Of a stretch of DNA of 64,000 nt, positions 19,325 through 27,546 are shown piece by piece. The translations under genes were made by a program, and so were the position numbers. The DNA lies in the NCBI GenBank assembly GCA_944323825.1, contig CALUTY010000009.1, positions 1-64,000 of the forward strand, read 5' to 3'. Numbering within the stretch: the first letter of the stretch is position 1; each line of letters opens with the position of its first letter. The DNA is from an uncultured Bacteroidales bacterium (GTDB lineage Bacteria > Bacteroidota > Bacteroidia > Bacteroidales > UBA932). The notes under the pieces were generated by a model. The model was given only the letters and a program-made list of their open reading frames with translations. It did no database searches and was not told where the DNA came from.

Positions 19325-20539
19325 ATGATACCGGAAATAAGAATATCTGACTATGACTATGCATTGCCTGACGGGCGTATTGCAAAATATCCGCTGGAGC
19401 GTCGGGATGCCTCGAAACTTTTGATATATAAGGCCGGAAAAATCGATGAATCTGTTTTCAGGCATATTCCTGACCTGCTGCCGGCAGACTCCCTGATGGT
19501 CTTTAACGACACCAAGGTGGTGCCGGCGAGGCTGCATTTCATGAAACCGACAGGTGCCCATATTGAAATCTTCTGTCTGGAGCCTTCTGCTCCGGCTGAG
19601 TATAACCTTATATTTTCCGAAACATCCTGCTGCAGATGGAAATGTATCGTCGGCAATGTCAAACGCTGGAAATCCGGGCGCCTGACCCTGTGCAACCCGG
19701 AAATGTCACAGCAGGTGGCGGCTCTCGGTCTGGAGGCGGAAATGATCGAACGGGACGGGGAAACATCCGTCATAGAGTTTACATGGCAGGACGGTTCGCC
19801 GTTTTCCCGGGTGCTTGAAATATGCGGCACCATCCCTATTCCGCCCTATCTCAACAGGGACTCCGAGAGCATTGACAGCGAGAGGTACCAGACACTGTAT
19901 GCAAAATACAGAGGCTCCGTGGCAGCCCCTACTGCCGGGCTTCATTTTACGGAAGAGGTGCTGGACGGCATAAGGGCAAAGGGAATCGGCATGGAAACCG
20001 TCTGCCTCCATGTGGGTGCGGGTACTTTCCTTCCGGTGAAGAGTGCGGAGATTTCCGGGCATACCATGCACAGGGAGCCGTTTTCCGTCAGCATAGGGCT
20101 TCTGGAAAAGCTCCGCCACAGGGACAGGAAAGTGATTGCGGTCGGAACCACTTCGGTCAGGACCCTTGAATCCATCTATTATGCAGGTGTCAAATGCATT
20201 GAAGACGGGCAGCCGTCGGACATCTCCCAGTGGATGCCGTATGAGCGGGAATACGGATACAGTTTTGAAGAGGCCGTCGATGCCCTTGTCAGATATCTGA
20301 AGAGCAATTCTCTGGATTCACTTAAGCTCGGCACGCGGATCATCATAGTCCCGGGATTCCGTTTCCGTGCGGTGGATGTGCTTGTCACCAATTTTCATCA
20401 GCCGCAGAGTACCCTTCTGCTTCTGATTTCTGCCTTTGTAGGCGGCAACTGGAAGGAAATATATGATTATGCGCTTTCCCATGATTTCCGCTTCCTCAGC
20501 TACGGTGACAGTTCCCTCCTGTTCCGGGAGCAGAGGTGA
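19325..20539 (+). CDS. queA: S-adenosylmethionine:tRNA ribosyltransferase-isomerase
   Basis: QueA transfers and isomerises the ribosyl moiety of SAM to 7-aminomethyl-7-deazaguanine in tRNA, giving epoxyqueuosine. It is 404 residues, somewhat longer than E. coli QueA (about 356). Conserved stretches are PDGRIAKYPLERRDASKLL, FNDTKVVPARL, PYLNR, VAAPTAGLHFT, HVGAGTFLPVK and GTTSVRTLES, and TNFHQPQSTLLLLISAF near the C-terminus. The start at 19325 gives the conserved opening. No other queuosine genes are in the window. Confidence 0.95.
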   Translation: MIPEIRISDYDYALPDGRIAKYPLERRDASKLLIYKAGKIDESVFRHIPDLLPADSLMVFNDTKVVPARLHFMKPTGAHIEIFCLEPSAPAEYNLIFSETSCCRWKCIVGNVKRWKSGRLTLCNPEMSQQVAALGLEAEMIERDGETSVIEFTWQDGSPFSRVLEICGTIPIPPYLNRDSESIDSERYQTLYAKYRGSVAAPTAGLHFTEEVLDGIRAKGIGMETVCLHVGAGTFLPVKSAEISGHTMHREPFSVSIGLLEKLRHRDRKVIAVGTTSVRTLESIYYAGVKCIEDGQPSDISQWMPYEREYGYSFEEAVDALVRYLKSNSLDSLKLGTRIIIVPGFRFRAVDVLVTNFHQPQSTLLLLISAFVGGNWKEIYDYALSHDFRFLSYGDSSLLFREQR

Positions 20540-20561
20540 GCATTATTATATGGAATCTGCC

Positions 20562-20592
20562 GTTGACAAATTCATAAAATTGGCTAACTTTG
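20562..20592 (+). promoter_or_regulatory. Putative promoter of the PlsC-like gene
   Basis: GTTG (20562-20565), a 19-base spacer and TAACTTTG (20585-20592), a perfect -7 box. The leader would be about 100 bases. Confidence 0.6.
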
Positions 20593-20696
20593 TAATGATT
20601 TTGTAATTATTGGAACTGTTGAGATTTTATTCTGATATGAACTGAAACGGTTTCATGAATTTTTATTGAACTGTTTGCATTTGATTTGACAAGATC

Positions 20697-21869
20697 ATGA
20701 TAAATTTGTCTGAATTTGAAAGTATCAGCCCCTATACTGATGAAGAGGCGGTTGAAGCGTTGGGGAAAGTGGCTGAGAATCCTGTCGTGGCTGAAGTTTC
20801 GCAATATTTCTTCCCGGAAGAGTCGCCAGACTTCCTGAAGAATCTGCTCAAGAGCGTCAGGAGCATTGATGACTTCCAGGTGATGGTCATGTCCAAGGTC
20901 ATTGAATGGGTGCTGGCCAATACCGCACGAAACTTCTCATATGACGGTGTGTCCAACATAAAGAAGGAAAAGGGAAAGTTCCTTGCCCTGTCGAACCATA
21001 GGGACATCATTCTTGACCCAGCCATCACCCAGCTTGTACTCTACAGGAACAATATCCCGATGACGGAGATTGCCGTGGGCGACAATCTGATCTCCAACCA
21101 GTTCATAGAATATCTCATCCGTTCCAACAGGATGATCAAGGTGGTCAGGGGCATTTCCGCACGGGAGCTTTACCTTTCATCGCAGCTGCTGTCCAAGTAC
21201 ATAAGGCTCAACATCACTTCGCAGGAAAGCTCCATCTGGCTCGCACAGCGTCAGGGACGCACCAAGGACGGGCTTGACATGACCGAACAGGGGCTTCTCA
21301 AGATGCTTGACATGAGCGGCTCTTCCGATTTCAGGAAAAACTTCGAGGAACTCAACATCATCCCTATGAGCATTTCATACGAGCTGGAGCCTTGCGATGT
21401 GCTGAAGGCCCGCGAACTGCTCATCTCCAGGAGGCAGAAATATGTCAAGGGACCGATGGAGGACCTGAACAGCATCCTCACGGGCATCAAGCAGCAGAAG
21501 GGCAATATCCATCTGAACATAGGAAAGCCTCTGACTCCGGAGGAGATAGCCGTGGCCGCCCTCTGTGACAAGAACGACAGGTACCAGCTCATCCGCCATG
21601 CAGTCGACATCCGTGTCATCGAGGGATACAAGCTGTGGAAGACCAATTATATTGCATACGACATAGTCAATCAGAGCTACAAATACAACGAGTACTACAC
21701 AGGTGAGGAAGTCCAGAAGTTCGTGGACTATATGGAGCACCAGCTTGACACAGTCGAAAAGGAGCTTTGCCGCGAAGAGTTGCGTGACATCTTCCTCCGC
21801 ATCTATGCCAATCCTATAGTCTCGAAGGAGATGCTCCGTGAGCACAATACGCTTCCAGGCTGGAAATAG
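20697..21869 (+). CDS. PlsC-like glycerophosphate acyltransferase family protein
   Basis: Protein of 390 residues with an acyltransferase domain in its first two thirds. The acyl-acceptor motif is NHRDIILD (the NHxxxxD block), around residues 98-105. A second block, IWLAQRQGRTKDG, corresponds to the phosphate-binding FPEGTR-type motif, and NIIPMSISYELEP to the later conserved block. The C-terminal 100 residues are helical and specific to Bacteroidales relatives. It probably acylates lyso-phospholipid or a related glycerophosphate at the inner membrane, but the substrate is not known. There is no strong transmembrane segment. Confidence 0.75.
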   Translation: MINLSEFESISPYTDEEAVEALGKVAENPVVAEVSQYFFPEESPDFLKNLLKSVRSIDDFQVMVMSKVIEWVLANTARNFSYDGVSNIKKEKGKFLALSNHRDIILDPAITQLVLYRNNIPMTEIAVGDNLISNQFIEYLIRSNRMIKVVRGISARELYLSSQLLSKYIRLNITSQESSIWLAQRQGRTKDGLDMTEQGLLKMLDMSGSSDFRKNFEELNIIPMSISYELEPCDVLKARELLISRRQKYVKGPMEDLNSILTGIKQQKGNIHLNIGKPLTPEEIAVAALCDKNDRYQLIRHAVDIRVIEGYKLWKTNYIAYDIVNQSYKYNEYYTGEEVQKFVDYMEHQLDTVEKELCREELRDIFLRIYANPIVSKEMLREHNTLPGWK

Positions 21870-21892
21870 CTTTTCATGAATATTAATATTGC

Positions 21893-21933
21893 AAAAAATG
21901 GCGTGACTCCGGATGCGGTTCACGCCATTTTTT
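21893..21933. terminator. Bidirectional terminator
   Basis: Perfect 14-base stem (AAAAAATGGCGTGA paired with TCACGCCATTTTTT) around a 13-base loop. A-run and T-run flanks let it work for both the PlsC-like gene (+) and the convergent mscS operon (-). Confidence 0.9.
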
Positions 21934-21934
21934 G

Positions 21935-21963
21935 ATCCCTTGACTGTGCTCGGAATTTCAGTT
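21935..21963 (+). repeat. Intergenic repeat, partial copy
   Basis: Matches the first part of the sequence at 9608 (TCCCTTGACTG..C.CGGAAT) in about 22 of 28 positions. It sits beside the terminator and runs into the 3' end of the MscS gene. Confidence 0.35.
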
Positions 21964-22893
21964 CTGACTGGTAAGGTGCACATCCATCTGAGGGAACGGG
22001 AAGTTGATGCCTTTCTGCGGAAGGATGGTGTAGATGCGGTCATTGAGGGCATAGAAGACATCCCAATAGTCTGAAGACTTCACCCAGACACGGACTACAT
22101 ATTGCACTGCGCTGTCCATAAGCGAATTAATTTCAATCAGGGGGTCTGCTGGAGCCCCTGAGGCAGCATAGAGCACACGGGAGTCGGCTGTGACTATCTC
22201 CCTGAGTGCGGACTTGACCTTTTCGGACTCAGTGCCGTATTCCACGCCTACAAGCCATTCCACACGGCGCATGGTGTTCAGCGAGTAGTTGTTGACCGTG
22301 CCGTTGGACAGAGTGCTGTTGGGTATGATTATGATCTTGTTGTCCGTAGTCGTGAGTTTTGTACTGAAGATGTTGACCTCTGACACTGTGCCGGAATAGC
22401 CGTTTTCAGTGTCAATGTAGTCACCGGTCTTGAACGGCTTGAAAGCCAGGATCATGATTCCTCCGGCGAAATTCTGCATCGTGCCGCTTAGTGCCATGCC
22501 TATGGCCATACCTCCTGCGGCCAGAAGGGCTGCAAGGGAGGTAGTGTTGACTCCGAGCGTACCCACAGTGATTATGACTAGAATGACGGTCAGTGATATG
22601 CTGGTCAGGCTTTCGACAAAGGTCGCGATGGATTTTTCCGTCTTCCTTCTTTCGAATATCCTGTGAATCATCCCGCGTATTTTCTTGATGAGCCATGCAC
22701 CGGCGAAATATATGAGCAGGGCAATCAGGACCTTTATCCCGAAATGTATTATGCTGTTGAGCATTTCAGGGATGAGGTCTTCGATTGGAGTCGAGACTAT
22801 GTGCTCAATGGCCTCCCTTGCGCCTTCTTCGATCTTGCTGACGGCGGCCGTGTCCTCCGGGGTGACGGTCACCTGTAAAGGCAGATGTATCAT
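21958..22893 (-). CDS. Small-conductance mechanosensitive channel (MscS family)
   Basis: Mechanosensitive ion channel of 311 residues. Three transmembrane helices lie in the first 150: ALLIYFAGAWLIKKI, SISLTVILVIITVGTLGV and the pore-lining LAALLAAGGMAIGMALSG. The MscS signature ILAFKPFKTGDYI and a cytoplasmic beta-domain (IIIIPNSTLSNGTVNNYS) follow. It releases solutes on hypo-osmotic shock. It lies 58 bases after the cysteate-synthase-like gene and may be the tail of that operon. The paired terminator at 21893 follows. Confidence 0.93.
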   Translation of the reverse strand: MIHLPLQVTVTPEDTAAVSKIEEGAREAIEHIVSTPIEDLIPEMLNSIIHFGIKVLIALLIYFAGAWLIKKIRGMIHRIFERRKTEKSIATFVESLTSISLTVILVIITVGTLGVNTTSLAALLAAGGMAIGMALSGTMQNFAGGIMILAFKPFKTGDYIDTENGYSGTVSEVNIFSTKLTTTDNKIIIIPNSTLSNGTVNNYSLNTMRRVEWLVGVEYGTESEKVKSALREIVTADSRVLYAASGAPADPLIEINSLMDSAVQYVVRVWVKSSDYWDVFYALNDRIYTILPQKGINFPFPQMDVHLTSQN

Positions 22894-22951
22894 TTCCGTT
22901 TTTGTTTCTCAGGTTCCGGACCACGGCCGGAACCTTGTTGTTCTTTTCGGA

Positions 22952-24238
22952 TTAAAAAAGCTTTTCTACCTGTCTTATTATTTCTTCTGCAGGGAGGAAG
23001 GTGTCAATCACGAGATCAGGCTTTGCATATACGACATCGTGGTGTTCCTTGGTGAGGGATTCTCCGCCTCCGGTTATGTTCAGCATGATGACTTCGTCCT
23101 TCCTTACATCTCCTGACTCCACGGCCTTCGCAAGGCTCGCCACTGCCACTGAGGCTGCAGAATATATGTCAATCCCTTCAAGCTTCAGGAATTTTTCTTT
23201 CCATATGTCTATCTCGGCATTTGTCACCTTGAAGATGTCGCCTCCGGCATCATTGAGGGCATCGAACAGCCCGCCGGCAAGGGAATAAGGCGGCTTCCTG
23301 TTGGAGAGCACCTTGGCCTTGATTTCAGCAGCCTGTGCCCTGGCATCTTCTGCAGAAAGATGGACAAGTTTGCGGGAGTGTGCCTTCCAGGAGTCATACA
23401 TGATGGTGAACGGGGCGTTCTGTGACGGGTAGAGCCTCATCCTGTGCTTGCCGAAGCGTCCGTCTTCTATGAGCCTGAGATTGTTTTCCCAGACGGCGAT
23501 GGTGCCGGTTCCGCTGCCGATGGCCTGGAAATAGGCATCAGGAATCCTTCCGATTACCTCTACGGCTGAAAGGAGGGTCGTTCCCATCCCGTCACGCCTT
23601 GCGATGTTCTTGGCCCCGCCTTCCGCCATGAACTTCGGTGATTCGCACACTTTGTCGCCGAGCACGATGGCATCGAAATAGTCGCATCCAGAAGGTGCGG
23701 CGATGATCTTGACGCAGTCATTCAGGGGCTTGTGGAACCACAGGGCACTGATGTTGTCCTCCGGAATTGAAAGCAGGAGCGGAATGCCGTTGTCGGAGCA
23801 TACCTTGGCAAAGGCCCTGGCCGTGTTCCCGGCCGATGCCACCACAAGTATCCTGTCATGGTTTTCCGGCAGCCTTGCGCATACTGAATAAGCCTCGGTT
23901 TCCTTGAATGAGCATGTCTCCATCTGTGCCCCGATTTTCGGAAAATATCCGGAGAATGTGATATACAGATTTTCCAGTCCGAGGTGTTCTGCCAGTCCCT
24001 TGCTCCTGTATGTGACAGGGGCGTGGGAATGCAGGAGTGTCCTCTTTATGGGAAGCCAGTCGGCGAATTTGTAGAAACCGTCAAGATCTTTCCTCAGCCC
24101 GAATTCCTTCTTTTCATAGACGGCCCGTACGAGGGCGGGACCGTCACCCTGCGGATCGGCGAGGGTCCATCCTTCATCCTCGAAAATCCTTCCTGTTCCG
24201 CAGTTCATAAGTTTGTACTTGGTCGGTGTGAATGTCAT
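22952..24238 (-). CDS. Cysteate synthase-like PLP enzyme (threonine-synthase fold)
   Basis: PLP-dependent fold-type II enzyme of 428 residues. It resembles the cysteate synthase branch rather than ordinary ThrC. Lys112 in METCSFKETEA is the predicted Schiff-base lysine and METCSFKE is, from memory, characteristic of archaeal cysteate synthase. SAGNT at 135-139 and a GSGTGT phosphate loop follow. Cysteate synthase makes L-cysteate from O-phosphoserine and sulfite, and in Bacteroidota cysteate feeds sulfonolipid (capnine) synthesis. The N-terminus (KYKLMNCGTGRIFEDEGWTL) resembles the zinc-ribbon-like opening of that family but keeps one Cys. It is the sixth gene after five Hdr-like redox genes, 12 bases from the last. 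Threonine synthase is the main alternative. Confidence 0.78.
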   Translation of the reverse strand: MTFTPTKYKLMNCGTGRIFEDEGWTLADPQGDGPALVRAVYEKKEFGLRKDLDGFYKFADWLPIKRTLLHSHAPVTYRSKGLAEHLGLENLYITFSGYFPKIGAQMETCSFKETEAYSVCARLPENHDRILVVASAGNTARAFAKVCSDNGIPLLLSIPEDNISALWFHKPLNDCVKIIAAPSGCDYFDAIVLGDKVCESPKFMAEGGAKNIARRDGMGTTLLSAVEVIGRIPDAYFQAIGSGTGTIAVWENNLRLIEDGRFGKHRMRLYPSQNAPFTIMYDSWKAHSRKLVHLSAEDARAQAAEIKAKVLSNRKPPYSLAGGLFDALNDAGGDIFKVTNAEIDIWKEKFLKLEGIDIYSAASVAVASLAKAVESGDVRKDEVIMLNITGGGESLTKEHHDVVYAKPDLVIDTFLPAEEIIRQVEKLF

Positions 24239-24250
24239 GGTATAAGGTTT

Positions 24251-26155
24251 TTAGTTGCTGCCGCCCGGATTCAGCGAGGCTGGACCGGCAGCGCTGGTTA
24301 CACATTTCCTGTCGATTATTTCCGCTATGTCCTCCACTGGCCTGTCCGCATATCTGTTGAATGTGCTTCTGCAGAGCGGGCATGCCGTCACTATGATGTC
24401 CGGCGCTCCGGCCATGAGATTGGCGAGGGCATTTTCAGTCATGGACTTGCGCTTGTCAAATCCGAGGCTCAGGCTGCCGAGGCTTCCGCCGCAGCAGATG
24501 CTTTCCTTCCTGTTTTTTGTTGCCTCCACGAGTTCTCCTGCGCAGGAGAGCACCTCACGCGGCTCCTCGTAGACTCCGCAGCCTCTTCCGAGTTCGCATG
24601 GGTCATGGAAGACATACCTTGTCGTGTCCTTGTCCACCCGAAGCATTCCGGAGCGGATGAGCCTGTCGATATACTGCGTATGGTGTATGATTTCAATGCC
24701 TTTGAGGTCATATTTCTCCTTGAATATCCTGTAGCATATCGGACAGGTGAGAAGCAGGGTGTCCGCACCGGAATTCATTATGATTTCCGTGTTCTTCTCC
24801 ACCATCTGCCTTGCCTGGTCAAAGCGGCCTGCCATCATCATCGGCCTTCCGCAGCAGAGCCCTCCGTCCTTGTCCATCAGTTCATAGTCCACTCCTGCCT
24901 TTGTCAGTATTGACTCCATGGACTTCCTGATGACTGGAGTCAGGGCAGTCATGCAGCCTGCATAGTAAAGCACCTTGCCGCCATTCTTGACCGTTGCTGC
25001 AGATTCCGGGGCGGAAACGGCTGCAGGAGAAATGTTTCCGGGCGATATCGGCAGCATTTGCGCTGAAATGTTGGAATAATCCTGGTTGATCGCATATCTG
25101 CGGATTGATCTCTGGGCTATTCTGAGCTTGTCGCCTTCCACCCCGACAGGGCAGACCGCCGTGCATTTTCCGCACAGCAGGCATTTGTCGCTTATCTCCT
25201 CGATCCGTGCCTCATTGTTGCGTCTTATCTGCCTGTTCAGATATACTGTCGTGTCCTTGATGTGAGTCTTCATCACGCCCATCGGACATGCGTCGATACA
25301 CAGGCCGCAGCTCGGGCAGGCGTAGACCTGTGCCTTTGCGAGCCCTTTTCTGGCGTGCCTTATCTTTATCCCGGCATTCCTCAGGGGAATCAGCAGCATT
25401 TCTGCCGGGATGTGCATATATCTCGTGAACGGGAGCACAATGAAGAATACCCCAAGGGCACATGAATATGCCCACCATGCCGGGAGCATGTTGGTATGGT
25501 CGCTGAGAAACGAATTCAGGACATGGTTCAGTGATTTTGTCAGGAACGAGCCTCCGCTGATGTCTGCCGTGAACCCCTCAGCAATGAGACGCAGAGGGAA
25601 GATTGCCCACAGGGAATAGAGTCCGATCAGGTCCAGGAAACTCGGATTGGTCGTCCTTCTCATCCCGAAGAGCCTTGACTGGAGGCGTTTGATCATGGCG
25701 AGGGCGATGCCGCTGAGTACCATAAGCAGGAAGAAGTCCATCAGGAAGAAAAAGAAGGCTCCCTTCATCGTGCTTTCCGTCTCTGCCACAAAATATCTGA
25801 AAAATATCGGAAAATAGAACAGCTTTGCCCTGTGAGGCACATAGAACAGAACTTCAATGTGGCCTATGACTATGAGCATGAACCATCCGAAGGCGATGCT
25901 GGAATGCATGTAGCCCAGCAGCTTGTTCCGTTTCCACAGCTTCACATGGAAGAGGCAGTCGCAGAATATGTCCCGGATGTTCTTTGCAATTGTCTTCGGG
26001 GTGACAAGGGAAATGAAGAATTTCTTCCTGTCCTCCTTCGGGAGCTGCATGATGATTCGTACAAGGGATATGGCGCAATATGACAGGATGAAGATCATTC
26101 CTATCATGAAAGGCAGCACGAAGTCATTGTAGCCTGTCAGAAATCTCTCTCTCAC
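24251..26155 (-). CDS. Membrane cytochrome b / HdrD-like iron-sulfur fusion protein
   Basis: Protein of 634 residues joining two modules. Residues 1-250 have about five transmembrane segments with histidines (83, 99, 108, 248) that could bind haem b, as in NarI/DsrM/HdrE-type quinone-reactive subunits. Next come two 4Fe-4S ferredoxin motifs (Cys 280/283/286/290 and 325/328/331/335). Then come two complete CCG domains (Cys 401, 434-435, 471/474 and Cys 520, 554-555, 592/595), the non-cubane cluster motif of HdrB/HdrD. It probably moves electrons between menaquinone and a disulfide or sulfur substrate at the inner membrane. It overlaps the preceding ferredoxin gene by four bases. The physiological substrate is unknown. 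Confidence 0.85.
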   Translation of the reverse strand: MRERFLTGYNDFVLPFMIGMIFILSYCAISLVRIIMQLPKEDRKKFFISLVTPKTIAKNIRDIFCDCLFHVKLWKRNKLLGYMHSSIAFGWFMLIVIGHIEVLFYVPHRAKLFYFPIFFRYFVAETESTMKGAFFFFLMDFFLLMVLSGIALAMIKRLQSRLFGMRRTTNPSFLDLIGLYSLWAIFPLRLIAEGFTADISGGSFLTKSLNHVLNSFLSDHTNMLPAWWAYSCALGVFFIVLPFTRYMHIPAEMLLIPLRNAGIKIRHARKGLAKAQVYACPSCGLCIDACPMGVMKTHIKDTTVYLNRQIRRNNEARIEEISDKCLLCGKCTAVCPVGVEGDKLRIAQRSIRRYAINQDYSNISAQMLPISPGNISPAAVSAPESAATVKNGGKVLYYAGCMTALTPVIRKSMESILTKAGVDYELMDKDGGLCCGRPMMMAGRFDQARQMVEKNTEIIMNSGADTLLLTCPICYRIFKEKYDLKGIEIIHHTQYIDRLIRSGMLRVDKDTTRYVFHDPCELGRGCGVYEEPREVLSCAGELVEATKNRKESICCGGSLGSLSLGFDKRKSMTENALANLMAGAPDIIVTACPLCRSTFNRYADRPVEDIAEIIDRKCVTSAAGPASLNPGGSN

Positions 26156-26487
26156 TTCGCTTCCTCCTTATAAAGTTTGCAGATGGAAAGGATCAGGTGT
26201 CTCGTGTTGATGCCGCGCGGGCATACCATCGTGCATTTCCCGCAGAGCATGCAGTTGGAAAGCATTCTGGCCGTCTCCTTCTCTTTTCCTCTCTGAAGGT
26301 TGAGAATGGCCTTCCTTACGCTCATGCCGGAAAATCTGTTTGCCGGGCATGATGCGGTGCAGGAACCGCATGCGATGCATTTGCAGATATCCGGCTCGGC
26401 CTCAAGAAGCCTGTTGTAAAGCGTGAGGTCCACATTGTCAAGGTTGACGGCCGAGCTTGGGGATATTTTGAATCCGAAGTCCATCAC
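26152..26487 (-). CDS. HdrC-like 4Fe-4S protein
   Basis: Small protein of 111 residues with two complete 4Fe-4S motifs: Cys 37/40/43/47 (CIACGSCTASCP) and Cys 79/82/85/89 (CMLCGKCTMVCP). This is the arrangement of HdrC subunits of heterodisulfide reductase. It overlaps both the HdrA-like gene upstream and the membrane fusion gene downstream by four bases, so the three are translationally coupled. It is probably the electron carrier between the FAD subunit and the membrane protein. Confidence 0.88.
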   Translation of the reverse strand: MMDFGFKISPSSAVNLDNVDLTLYNRLLEAEPDICKCIACGSCTASCPANRFSGMSVRKAILNLQRGKEKETARMLSNCMLCGKCTMVCPRGINTRHLILSICKLYKEEAK

Positions 26488-27503
26488 ATTCCGTTTAAGA
26501 TGTAGTTGTGGATTTCAAGCGCCGCAGACCTGGCCTCGGCGAGTGTCTCGGGCACAGTCTTCGGCCCGGTGCATGTACCGGCATAGAAGATTCCTTCCCT
26601 TGGCGCCTCCGTAATGTCGGCGATGTTGTCACGGCTCTTGAGGAAGCCGTCGGAGTCTATCGGGAGCGAGAGAAGGCCGGCCGTCTTGCATGTCTGCTGG
26701 TTGCACACTATGCCTGACATCAGCACGAGCAGGTCAAGAGTGACTTTAACCGGCTTGCCGGAAAGGGTGTCCTCCGCCTTGACCACAAGTTTCCCTTCTA
26801 TGTTTTCGCTGACTTCCGACACGCGGCCCCTTATGAACCTTATGCCGTAGTCTTTCTGTGCGCTTATGTAGAAGTCCTCGTATTTCTTTCCGAACATCCT
26901 GAGGTCCATGTAGAAGCAATATATCATTGCCTCAGGGAACTTCTGCTTCATCTCTATGGCCTGCTTGACCGCAGTGATGCAGCACACCTTGGAGCACTGA
27001 GGATTCCTGGCTTTCTCGTCACGGGAGCCCACGCAGTGCACGAAGCCCATGGCGGCAGGTCCTTCCTCGGGTATCCTTTCGTCCTGTCCGGTGTTGAACC
27101 AATGCTCGAGGTCGCTGTTCGTCATCACCTGATTATAGACCCCATAGCCGTATTCTTCCTTTTTCGAAGCATCGAAAAGTGTGAAGCCGGTGGCGAAGAG
27201 CAGGATTCTCGTTATTATTGAAATGCCGTTGCTCAGCATGATGTTCCAGCTGTCCTTCAGCCTGTTGACGAACGATATTTCCGTGTTCAGAAAAATGTTG
27301 GCTTCGGATGAAGCCGCTATCAGCCTTGACACAAGGTCTTCTGCAGGGGACATGTCCGGGAATAGCCTGTTCCAGTCAGCCACATGGCCGCCGAGATGGT
27401 CGCTCTTTTCCACTATTATCGGATTGTATCCGAGTTTCAGCAGCTGTCCGGCAGCTTCGAGCCCGGCTATCCCGCCTCCGATTATGAGGATGTTCTCTTT
27501 CAT
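26484..27503 (-). CDS. HdrA/QmoA-like FAD protein
   Basis: Flavoprotein of 339 residues. The N-terminus IIGGGIAGLEAA is a Rossmann FAD-binding motif, with VEKSDHLGGH following. The stretch CVGSRDEKARNPQCSKVCC (Cys 157, 170, 174, 175) is the cluster-binding signature of HdrA and QmoA. At 339 residues it is about half the size of methanogen HdrA, lacking its extra ferredoxin domains, and is close to QmoA-type proteins. Electron bifurcation is therefore not implied. It is coupled to the small ferredoxin gene by a four-base overlap. Confidence 0.87.
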   Translation of the reverse strand: MKENILIIGGGIAGLEAAGQLLKLGYNPIIVEKSDHLGGHVADWNRLFPDMSPAEDLVSRLIAASSEANIFLNTEISFVNRLKDSWNIMLSNGISIITRILLFATGFTLFDASKKEEYGYGVYNQVMTNSDLEHWFNTGQDERIPEEGPAAMGFVHCVGSRDEKARNPQCSKVCCITAVKQAIEMKQKFPEAMIYCFYMDLRMFGKKYEDFYISAQKDYGIRFIRGRVSEVSENIEGKLVVKAEDTLSGKPVKVTLDLLVLMSGIVCNQQTCKTAGLLSLPIDSDGFLKSRDNIADITEAPREGIFYAGTCTGPKTVPETLAEARSAALEIHNYILNGM

Positions 27504-27546
27504 TTACCTTAGGGTTTGGTTTTCAGTACAATGGATATCCTGTGCT

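Noticed and set aside
22952-24238. Ordinary threonine synthase
   Set aside because: The fold fits, but the METCSFKE lysine block and N-terminal residues point to the cysteate synthase branch. I kept ThrC as an alternative, with the separate thrC test as the check.
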